Notes under the pieces: model-generated
Told to the model about the DNA's origin: nothing
The model's input: the letters and a program-made list of their open reading frames with translations, nothing else
Databases searched by the model: none
Shown: positions 1 through 4,918 of the stretch, in pieces
Numbering within the stretch: the stretch's first letter is position 1
Layout of the letters: each line of letters starts with the position of its first letter
Made by a program: the position numbers and the translations under genes
Assembly: GCA_045128275.1 (NCBI GenBank)
Contig: JBGVRH010000012.1
Coordinates: forward strand, 1-6,012
Direction: 5' to 3'
Origin: CAMEON01 sp045128275
GTDB taxonomy: Bacteria; Bacillota; Clostridia; Oscillospirales; CAG-272
Length of the DNA: 6,012 bases

Positions 1-64
1 CCCTACACACATTTTTTTAAAAACGGTATAATCAAAAATTTGTTGATACACAATAAGATTTGCT

Positions 65-112
65 TGTAGGGGCGGCCCCATGTGGCCGCCCGTGAACGCG
101 CGAAGCGCGTTC
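65..112. repeat. Tandem GC-rich hairpin repeat
   Basis: Two perfect hairpins sit side by side. GGGCGGCC (70-77) pairs with GGCCGCCC (84-91) over a 6-base loop, and GAACGCGC (94-101) pairs with GCGCGTTC (105-112) over a GAA triloop. The leading TGTAGGGGCGG and the palindromic GGCCGCCCG resemble a dispersed intergenic repeat I recall from Clostridia genomes; that is memory, not a search. Neither hairpin is followed by a T-run on either strand, so it is not a standard terminator. It lies between the leftward promoter at 167-195 and any gene beyond the left edge. Confidence 0.65.
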
Positions 113-166
113 AATTCCGAAGGAAAAAAACAGCTCGATAAACTGCAATTTGAATTCTACCACATT

Positions 167-195
167 ATTATACCATACTTCCCCCAAGAAATCAA
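167..195 (-). promoter_or_regulatory. Sigma-A promoter firing leftward out of the window
   Basis: On the minus strand, TTGATT (195-190) and a perfect TATAAT (172-167) are separated by exactly 17 bases. The -10 is extended by TGG (175-173). Transcription would start near 160 and run left through the hairpin repeat. No start codon with a ribosome binding site appears before position 1, so the gene lies outside the window or the promoter is orphaned. Confidence 0.65.
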
Positions 196-265
196 GTGCC
201 ATCGGGTGAATTCAACCACAGGTTTGCTCTCATCCTCCCTCGCCGTGAGAAAATCCAAAAAAGTC

Positions 266-294
266 TTGCATTTTCGCCCCCTTCGTGGTATAAT
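266..294 (+). promoter_or_regulatory. Promoter of the small SGNH hydrolase gene
   Basis: A perfect TATAAT (289-294), extended by TGG (286-288), lies 17 bases after TTGCAT (266-271), a weak -35 box. The predicted start of transcription near 301 gives a leader of about 24 bases before the ATG at 325. The promoter is back to back with the leftward one at 167-195, with 70 bases between their -35 boxes. Confidence 0.75.
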
Positions 295-312
295 GGTCTC
301 ATCAAACTATGC

Positions 313-318
313 GGGAGG
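313..318 (+). promoter_or_regulatory. Ribosome binding site fixing the start at 325
   Basis: GGGAGG lies 6 bases before the ATG at 325. The frame is open back to an ATG at 196, but that codon is upstream of the promoter and has no such site, so 325 is the start. Confidence 0.85.
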
Positions 319-324
319 ACTGCC

Positions 325-888
325 ATGAAAACCAAAAAGACTGTCAAGATCCTGTTCGTCGGCAACAGCCATACCTACAACTGTGATATTCCCTACCTTG
401 TGAGGCAGCTGGCGGCGGCCGAGGGGATCGACTGCCAGGTCGCCATGAACGCCCACGGCGGCTGGACTCTGTTCCAGCACGCAAACGAGCCCGACGTTCC
501 CTTCAATCTCCGCTACGGCGGGTATGACTTCGCTATCTTTCAGGAGCACGCCCATCCCTTCGACTACGGCGGGCACATGATGGAGGCGCTCCCCAAGCTC
601 ATGGCCTGGGCCAAGGAGGGCGGCGCATATCCCATCCTGTACACCACGTGGAGCCAGAAGCATGAGCGGCACCTGCAGGAGGGCATCAACGCCGCGTATG
701 AGGCCGCCTCTGCCGAGCTGGGGATCATGCTGTCCCGTGTGGGGGAGGCATGGTGGGCAGAGATGGACGCTCATCCCGAGGTGGATCTCTTCTGCCCCGA
801 CCGCGGCCACGCTTCCCCTGCGGGGGCGGAGGTCATTGCCAAGACGCTGTGGGAGACGCTGAAGAAGGCGATGACGGAGAAGGAATAA
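325..888 (+). CDS. Small SGNH/GDSL-hydrolase-like protein
   Basis: This 187-residue protein fits the SGNH esterase fold, whose members cleave ester or acetyl groups with a Ser-His-Asp triad. The N-terminal strand ends in VGNSHT, placing the nucleophile at Ser15. Gly45-Gly46 could supply the block II glycine. The C-terminal block reads DRGHASPAG, with Asp159 and His162 as the Asp-x-x-His pair, followed by a helix. At the block III position, where classical members have GxND, it has FQEHA (72-76); this resembles the GNS(Y/F/H)T group related to DUF4886, whose equivalent segment is LQEQ-like. LYTTW (105-109) also fits that group. There is no signal peptide or membrane segment, so it is probably cytoplasmic. 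The length is near the minimum for the fold. It appears to be a single-gene unit with its own promoter and a shared downstream hairpin. The fold is fairly certain; the substrate is unknown. Confidence 0.85.
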   Translation: MKTKKTVKILFVGNSHTYNCDIPYLVRQLAAAEGIDCQVAMNAHGGWTLFQHANEPDVPFNLRYGGYDFAIFQEHAHPFDYGGHMMEALPKLMAWAKEGGAYPILYTTWSQKHERHLQEGINAAYEAASAELGIMLSRVGEAWWAEMDAHPEVDLFCPDRGHASPAGAEVIAKTLWETLKKAMTEKE

Positions 889-919
889 GATCCCGTCCAC
901 AGCATGGATACATGGCAAG

Positions 920-946
920 AAGGCCACCCCGATCCGGGGTGGCCTT
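920..946. terminator. Strong stem-loop between convergent genes
   Basis: AAGGCCACCCCG (920-931) pairs perfectly with CGGGGTGGCCTT (935-946) over an ATC loop, giving 12 base pairs. It lies 31 bases after the SGNH stop and 21 bases past the stop of the leftward HEAT-like gene, so it probably ends both transcripts. The T-run is short on both strands (TTTCGCT rightward, TTCTTGCC leftward), so efficiency is uncertain. Confidence 0.75.
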
Positions 947-967
947 TCGCTATGGAGCCGATCAGAT

Positions 968-1696
968 TCATTTGTCCTTACGATTTTCATTGAGGATTTG
1001 CCTCTCGTTCTGATCCGTGGAGGCGGCGCGGCGTACATGGCCATCGGGGTCGTTTCGCAGGGCAGTGAGGTCGAAGCTGAAGCGCAGTCCCAATTCGACC
1101 GCCCGAAGCCTTGTTTGGGGGTACCGCGATGCGGAGAACAGCTCGAACAGCGCGGGAGCATGGGCATCCGCATACTTTCGCACGAGAATACCCGCCAGGA
1201 TCTCCTGCTGGAGTGAGGTCACGCACAGGGAGTGTATCTCGATGAGAGCCCGGTAGTTCTCTTCACTGACCGTCAGCAGATCCAGAGCATCGAGGGAAAA
1301 CAGCTCCCCGAGGTGGCGGCGGGTGGCGGTCAGGATCACCGAATCGGACACGGGCATACGGCACTCATAGGCCGCGCGGAGGCCGTTCTCGGCAAACAGA
1401 ATGTATTCACTCAATATAGCCTCCTCTAGGGCGGGTAGATATTTGACCGCATGGGGGTTGCGGAAGATGACCTTCAGGACGGCCAGGCGGCGATACTTGT
1501 CGGGGTGGGTGAGGTAGGCTCCCATGCGGTCGCAGGTCTCCTCGTCGGAGAGGGCCGAGAGGGCCTCGCAGGCCGGCACGAAGTCGGTCATGCTGTCAGA
1601 CGCCAGGAGATCGTACAGCTCTTCCTTGGGCAGGCCGTGGGGGACGGGGCGGCCGTTGATCTCGGTCTTCGCAGCCCGTACCTTTTCCCGCATCAT
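968..1696 (-). CDS. HEAT-like repeat protein, function unknown
   Basis: This 242-residue, mostly helical protein has no signal peptide or membrane segment. I recognise no named family. Several helical pairs have the HEAT-repeat look: HPDKYRRLAVLKVIF (64-78) ending in Asn-Pro, a helix pair at about 86-112, ASRYPQTRLRAVELGLRF (189-206), and DPDGHVRRAAS (216-226). In such repeats a turn with Asp or Pro precedes a helix carrying an Arg, as here. HEAT proteins generally act as binding scaffolds; no catalytic motif is visible. Its start ATG overlaps the stop of the HAD phosphatase gene as ATGA (1696-1693). GAGG lies 10 bases before the ATG, inside the phosphatase coding sequence, so translation is probably coupled. 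A second ATG follows at once, and either could be used. It is the last gene of the leftward operon. Inference: it may bind or modulate the phosphatase or a shared partner. Confidence 0.8.
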   Translation of the reverse strand: MMREKVRAAKTEINGRPVPHGLPKEELYDLLASDSMTDFVPACEALSALSDEETCDRMGAYLTHPDKYRRLAVLKVIFRNPHAVKYLPALEEAILSEYILFAENGLRAAYECRMPVSDSVILTATRRHLGELFSLDALDLLTVSEENYRALIEIHSLCVTSLQQEILAGILVRKYADAHAPALFELFSASRYPQTRLRAVELGLRFSFDLTALRNDPDGHVRRAASTDQNERQILNENRKDK

Positions 1697-2520
1697 CCGA
1701 ACACCGCCTCATCCACTTCCTTCAAGGACGGGAAAATAAAGGCGGGCTTCTCCCCCTCGGGCAGCTCCATAGCCTCCTCATAGGTTCCCTCCCCTGTCAG
1801 GACGAGGATGGAGGTCACGCCGTTCTTCGCGCCGAGGGCGATATCGGTGTAGAGGCGGTCACCGAAGATGCAGGTCTTCTCCCGGGGGATGCCCGTGACC
1901 CGCTCGATCATCTCCACCACCTCGGGGTAGGGCTTGCCGAGGTAACGGGGGGTAACATTCGTGGATGCGGTGATGAGGGCGGCGATGGCACCGCTGTCGG
2001 GCATGAAGCCCGTGTCGGTGGGGCAGTTGAAGTCGGGGTGGGTGCAGAGGTAGGTGGCACCGTTTCGGATGAGGCGGCAGCCATCGTCCAGCTTTTCGTA
2101 GGTCAGTTCGGTGTCAAAGCTGGAGACCACAACGTCCACCTTGTCCTCCTTCCCCGTGGCGAGGCGGATGCCCCCTGCGCGGAACTGAGACTCCAGTTGC
2201 TTGGTGCCGATAAGGTAGACGGTCTGATCCTTATGGTAGGTGTTGAGATAGGCCACCGTCACGTCGGCAGAGGACATGATCTCCTCGGCGGTGGGGGAGA
2301 AGCCCAGGCGGGTGAGCTTTTCCAGGTACACGTCGGTGGAGCGGGAGGCGTTGTTGGTGAAGAACAGGACGCGCTTTCCCGCCGCGCGGAGGTTCTCGAT
2401 GAAGCGGATGGCGAAGTCGAAGACGATCTTGCCGAGGTAGATGGTGCCGTCCATGTCGAAGACGTATAGCTCTTTGTCCTTGAGGATCTGGATGGGGGGA
2501 TTCTGATGGTTCATGGTCAT
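1693..2520 (-). CDS. HAD-superfamily phosphatase, NagD/IIA type
   Basis: This 275-residue protein carries all four HAD motifs. Motif I is DMDGTIYLG, with nucleophile Asp22 and acid/base Asp24. Motif II is FFTNNASRS, with Thr55-Asn56-Asn57. Motif III is Lys196 in GKPYP. Motif IV is GDRLYTDI, with Asp221 and Asp226 for Mg2+. The DGTIYLG motif, the TNN motif and a cap between motifs II and III (about 80-190) place it in HAD subfamily IIA with NagD, AraL and YutF. These are cytoplasmic Mg2+-dependent phosphatases acting on sugar phosphates, nucleotides or pyridoxal phosphate. Length and motifs are intact. The exact substrate cannot be read; the cap residues that set it are not diagnostic to me. 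The start at 2520 has no strong ribosome binding site: AAAGGAA lies 20 bases upstream, and a second ATG follows at 2514. The gene is 67 bases behind the SGNH hydrolase gene, with no terminator between them. Confidence 0.93.
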   Translation of the reverse strand: MTMNHQNPPIQILKDKELYVFDMDGTIYLGKIVFDFAIRFIENLRAAGKRVLFFTNNASRSTDVYLEKLTRLGFSPTAEEIMSSADVTVAYLNTYHKDQTVYLIGTKQLESQFRAGGIRLATGKEDKVDVVVSSFDTELTYEKLDDGCRLIRNGATYLCTHPDFNCPTDTGFMPDSGAIAALITASTNVTPRYLGKPYPEVVEMIERVTGIPREKTCIFGDRLYTDIALGAKNGVTSILVLTGEGTYEEAMELPEGEKPAFIFPSLKEVDEAVFG

Positions 2521-2587
2521 TTGCCCGCAAAATACGCGGATTCCTTTCGATTTTCTATTAACTTTTTGTTGTTATTTCTATTTATTA
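2521..2587 (-). other. AT-rich gap inside the leftward operon
   Basis: These 67 bases are much richer in A+T than the flanking genes. There is no stem-loop terminator and no convincing promoter. On the minus strand a short CCGC/GCGG stem (2542-2524 region) lies just before the phosphatase ATG; with only 4 base pairs its effect is doubtful. Read-through from the SGNH gene is the simplest view. Confidence 0.5.
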
Positions 2588-3691
2588 TTACTTTTCTCCG
2601 TAGATCTCGGCAAAGATCGGGTCGAGTGCCGCCGCCACGCAGGCAAAGCCCAAGTCGTTGGGATGGCATCCGTCCACGCTGCCGCCGTCTCCGCCGAAGA
2701 TGCCGAAGATGGTTTCGCCGTCCACAAAGTAGACCTTCTCGCCCCTTGCGCGGGCGTTCTCGTAGGTGGTCTTGACCACCTCGCGGCGGGCGATCTCATC
2801 GGCGTTGTAGCGGATGCCGGGGCGGGTGATGAAGATGACGGGGATATCGGGATGGGCGGCGCGGATGTTCAAGTACATGGGCTCGTGGGTGGCGGCCAGA
2901 TGATCCACCGTGGGGGCATTGTGGTCATAGGCATAGACGAAGGCCGACATGGGCTGGCCGGCGATGTAGTCGGAGATGGCCTGCTCGCCGCGGGCACTGC
3001 CCGAGAAGCCGAGATTGCGGAAGTCCACGCCGTACTTGCGGGAGAGGATGTTGGGGTAGTTGTTGCCGGGTCTGGAGGCGCATCCGCCTTGGGTGATGGA
3101 GGAGCCGTAGTAGACCGTGGGGAGCAGGTCTCGGTAGGGGTCTGTGGCCTCCACCGTCGCGTCGGGGGAAAGGCCGATCCACAGCTCGTCGATACCGCCG
3201 TAGAGGGGGAGGTTGAGGAGAACGTCCTTCATCCCCTCGGTGGGCAGCCACACCATGTTGGTATAGCCGTGGTTGTTGGTCATCTTGATGGCGGCATCGT
3301 TGCCCCCCTCGGTCATGCAGGAGGCATGGTAGCGGTAGCCCCCGGGGTATCCCTCATAGCCGCCGAGGTATACGTCCAGCCCCGCCGTACCCACCAGCGT
3401 CATGTGGGGCATGAGGCCCACGCCCGAGAGCTTGACCTTGACGGCCAGATGTGGGGAGCTGGTCTTGAAGCGGACGCGGCCGCCCGAGGTGTGGTAGTTG
3501 AGCCACTTCACGCCGTCGTTGGTGGCGGCGGCCACCTCGTCGGGGATGCGGTGGTAGGGCTTACCGTCATGGGGATCCAACAGGCCGTGGATGGAGAAGG
3601 GCTCCTCCGTGGCGTTGCGGAACACGATGGGGAGGTTGCAAATGGTTTCAACGGCTAAATTCTTGTCGATCTCGGAGATGGACTTGGACAT
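2588..3691 (-). CDS. Two-domain SGNH/GDSL hydrolase (GxDLY + Lipase_GDSL_3 type)
   Basis: This 367-residue protein has two parts. The N-terminal beta-rich domain (about 10-185) contains GLDVY (104-108), matching the GxDLY signature of the domain found in front of many SGNH esterases. The hydrolase domain (about 190-367) has block I YYGSSITQGGCASRPG with nucleophile Ser198, block II GFSGSARGE (228-236), block III YDHNAP with Asn258, and block V DGCHPNDLGF with Asp340 and His343. GSSITQG followed by CASRPG is typical of the Lipase_GDSL_3 group, so GSS in place of GDS is not a defect. Such enzymes remove acyl groups, often acetyl from carbohydrates. There is no signal peptide, so it should act in the cytoplasm, perhaps on imported sugars. 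It has a near-consensus ribosome binding site and is the first gene of the leftward operon. The family is secure; the substrate is not known. Confidence 0.92.
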   Translation of the reverse strand: MSKSISEIDKNLAVETICNLPIVFRNATEEPFSIHGLLDPHDGKPYHRIPDEVAAATNDGVKWLNYHTSGGRVRFKTSSPHLAVKVKLSGVGLMPHMTLVGTAGLDVYLGGYEGYPGGYRYHASCMTEGGNDAAIKMTNNHGYTNMVWLPTEGMKDVLLNLPLYGGIDELWIGLSPDATVEATDPYRDLLPTVYYGSSITQGGCASRPGNNYPNILSRKYGVDFRNLGFSGSARGEQAISDYIAGQPMSAFVYAYDHNAPTVDHLAATHEPMYLNIRAAHPDIPVIFITRPGIRYNADEIARREVVKTTYENARARGEKVYFVDGETIFGIFGGDGGSVDGCHPNDLGFACVAAALDPIFAEIYGEK

Positions 3692-3698
3692 GGGAACG

Positions 3699-3706
3699 CC
3701 TCCTTA
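3699..3706 (-). promoter_or_regulatory. Strong ribosome binding site of the leftward SGNH gene
   Basis: TAAGGAGG on the minus strand lies 7 bases before the ATG at 3691. It is close to the ideal anti-16S match and confirms the start. Confidence 0.9.
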
Positions 3707-3767
3707 TACGGTAATATGGTGTTTTTCGCACAAAAGCACAAAAAATTTCAAAAAAATCTTCGATATT

Positions 3768-3796
3768 AGTATACCATATTCTTGATTTTTTTGCAA
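3768..3796 (-). promoter_or_regulatory. Promoter of the leftward SGNH-HAD-HEAT operon
   Basis: On the minus strand, TTGCAA (3796-3791), a 17-base spacer and TATACT (3773-3768) with a TGG extension (3776-3774) form a sigma-A promoter. Transcription should begin near 3761, giving a leader of about 70 AT-rich bases. The promoter overlaps the coaW promoter on the other strand. Confidence 0.75.
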
Positions 3797-3808
3797 GAGT
3801 GTGGTATA
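3770..3808. promoter_or_regulatory. Dyad spanning both divergent promoters; possible operator
   Basis: Arms 3770-3784 and 3794-3808 are inverted copies matching at 13 of 15 positions, separated by ATTTTTTTG. The outer part of each arm is the extended -10 of one promoter; the inner CTTG/CAAG parts overlap the -35 boxes. Part of the symmetry follows from two similar promoters facing apart, but the inner CTTG/CAAG match does not require that. It could be bound by a dimeric regulator; none is encoded in the window. Confidence 0.45.
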
Positions 3809-3810
3809 AT
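3782..3810 (+). promoter_or_regulatory. Promoter of coaW
   Basis: TTGATT (3782-3787), a 17-base spacer and a perfect TATAAT (3805-3810) with a TGG extension (3802-3804). Transcription should start near 3817, leaving a leader of about 60 bases. Its -35 box lies within the spacer of the leftward promoter. Confidence 0.8.
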
Positions 3811-3862
3811 ATTTTTCTGTATGAATAATGGATAGGTCTGTGCATACAGGCTACTCCGTGGA

Positions 3863-3868
3863 AAGGAG
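3863..3868 (+). promoter_or_regulatory. Ribosome binding site fixing the coaW start
   Basis: AAGGAG lies 10 bases before the ATG at 3879. The frame is open to an ATG at 3828, but that codon has no site before it and would add 17 residues unlike the family's N terminus. Confidence 0.8.
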
Positions 3869-3878
3869 TTCTTTTGTC

Positions 3879-4751
3879 ATGACAGAGAACCTACATACAA
3901 GCGGCTCGGTGGTTCTGGGCATTGACGTAGGGGGCAGTACCACCAAGATCGTGGGCTTCCGTCTAGATCCCGACGGCAGTCGCACCCTGATGCCTCCCCT
4001 CTTCGTGCGAGCCACCGACCCCATCACTTCCATCTACGGCGCGCTGGGTCGCTACACCTCGGAAAACGGTCTGGCTCTCTCGGATATCAAGCGGATCATG
4101 ACCACGGGCGTGGGATCCTCCTACCTGTCGGGTCCCATCTACAATCTGGAATGTCAGTCTGTTCCCGAATTCTCGGGGGTGGGTCTGGGAGGGTTGTACC
4201 TCTCGGGTCTGGACGAGGCCGTCATCGTCAGCATGGGCACGGGTACGGCTCTGGTACACGCTAAGCGGAATCCCGACGGCACCACCGCCATTGATTATCT
4301 GGGCGGTACGGGCGTGGGCGGCGGAACGCTCTTGGGTCTGACCAAGAAGATGCTGGGCGTGGACACCATCGCCCATATCGAACAGCTCTGCGAGGGCGGG
4401 GATCTTTCTAAGATCGACCTGACCATCAAGGACATCACCCAGCAGGGGCAGTTCCCCGAGATGAGCATCAACCTCACCGCCTCCAACTTCGGCAATCTCA
4501 GCGATCTGGCTGACAGCCACGATATCGCCCTGGGCATCGCCAACATGGTGGCCGAGACCATCTTCATGATGGCCATCTTCGCCGCGCGAAGCAAGGGTGT
4601 CTCCGACATCGTGCTGACGGGCAATCTCACCACCATCGCCCCCATCCGCAAGGTCTTCGAGGGGCTGGCTTCCCATTTCGGGGTGCGCTTCATCATCCCC
4701 GAGAACTCCAGCTTCGGCACTGTTATCGGAGCGGCGTTGTACGAGGGTTGA
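3879..4751 (+). CDS. coaW: Type II pantothenate kinase
   Basis: This 290-residue protein phosphorylates pantothenate with ATP, the first committed step of coenzyme A synthesis, in the cytoplasm. It belongs to the Fumble/type II family within the ASKHA fold. Motifs in order are GIDVGGSTTKIVGF (14-27, phosphate loop), VPEF with Glu97 aligning by eye to the catalytic Glu70 of the Staphylococcus aureus enzyme, SMGTGTALVH (118-127), LGGTGVGGGTLLGL (141-154), LTASNFGNL in the C-terminal half, IVLTGNL, and a C-terminal FGTVIGAALYEG. The length is slightly above the roughly 265 residues of the staphylococcal enzyme, with an N-terminal tail of about 10 residues. By my alignment Tyr140 stands where S. 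aureus has Arg113; I believe clostridial members often differ here, but have not checked. Type II enzymes of this kind are often insensitive to CoA feedback. The gene has its own promoter, divergent from the SGNH operon. A general BadF/BadG-type ATPase is the main alternative and is less likely. Confidence 0.92.
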   Translation: MTENLHTSGSVVLGIDVGGSTTKIVGFRLDPDGSRTLMPPLFVRATDPITSIYGALGRYTSENGLALSDIKRIMTTGVGSSYLSGPIYNLECQSVPEFSGVGLGGLYLSGLDEAVIVSMGTGTALVHAKRNPDGTTAIDYLGGTGVGGGTLLGLTKKMLGVDTIAHIEQLCEGGDLSKIDLTIKDITQQGQFPEMSINLTASNFGNLSDLADSHDIALGIANMVAETIFMMAIFAARSKGVSDIVLTGNLTTIAPIRKVFEGLASHFGVRFIIPENSSFGTVIGAALYEG

Positions 4752-4760
4752 TACCCCCAT

Positions 4761-4872
4761 AGCCTCTCCCCTTGGGAGAGGTGGCACGCCCAACGGGCGT
4801 GACGGAGAGGGCAATTCTGCGGCAGGCAGCCCTCTCACCCGCTTCGCGGGAGCTCTCCCACAGGGAGAGCCT
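4761..4872. repeat. Inverted-repeat element, MITE-like, between coaW and alaS
   Basis: About 112 bases carry nested palindromes: CCTCTCCC/GGGAGAGG (4763-4770/4774-4781), CACGCCC/GGGCGTG (4785-4791/4795-4801), CCCGC/GCGGG (4838-4842/4846-4850), and GCTCTCCC/GGGAGAGC (4852-4859/4863-4870). GAGAGGGC (4805-4812) is the inverse of GCCCTCTC (4829-4836). The left half therefore reads as a diverged inverted copy of the right half around 4813-4828. From memory it resembles a repeat dispersed between genes in gut Clostridia. It encodes no protein and has no T-run, so it is not a standard terminator, though the hairpins may affect read-through into alaS. Confidence 0.7.
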
Positions 4873-4904
4873 TAAAAGGAAAAACAATTATCAAACATAA
4901 AAAG

Positions 4905-4909
4905 AAAGG
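4905..4909 (+). promoter_or_regulatory. Ribosome binding site of alaS
   Basis: AAAGG lies 9 bases before the ATG at 4919. The site is moderate, in an A-rich stretch, and supports this start. I see no clear sigma-A promoter between the repeat and the gene. Confidence 0.65.
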
Positions 4910-4918
4910 CAAACCATT

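Larger units (their letters stand above)
1..324. other. Intergenic region left of the first gene
   Basis: No convincing gene lies here. The only open frames start inside a palindromic repeat or lack a ribosome binding site and resemble no family I know. The stretch holds a tandem-hairpin repeat (65-112), a leftward promoter (167-195) and a rightward promoter (266-294). CCCTACA at 1-7 is the exact inverse of TGTAGGG at 65-71, so a second, inverted copy of the hairpin repeat may end at the left edge. TATAAT at 27-32 could be a further -10 box, but its -35 (TACACA at 4-9) is poor. Confidence 0.7.

Noticed and set aside
4..32. Possible rightward promoter with TATAAT at 27-32
   Set aside because: The -35 (TACACA) is poor, there is no TGG extension, and no gene follows before the repeat.
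122..148. Possible leftward terminator: weak CAG/CTG stem before a run of seven T on the minus strand
   Set aside because: The stem has only about 3 base pairs around a 9-base loop, too weak for termination.
80..328. 82-codon rightward open frame before the first SGNH gene
   Set aside because: It begins within the hairpin repeat loop, has no ribosome binding site, crosses a promoter, and resembles nothing known.
2513..3658. Long rightward open frame of 381 codons opposite the SGNH hydrolase gene
   Set aside because: It is the antisense of a clear gene, is Gly/Val/Ala/His-rich as GC-rich shadows are, and matches no family.
4778..4803. GAGGTGGCACGCC resembles the T-box AGGGTGGNACCGCG motif
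   Set aside because: It is part of the inverted-repeat element, lacks stem I and the terminator partner, and reads TGGC where tRNA-Ala (A73) would need TGGT.
3963..4838. Leftward open frame of 291 codons opposite coaW
   Set aside because: It starts inside the palindromic repeat, lies antisense to a well-supported kinase gene, and has low-complexity composition.
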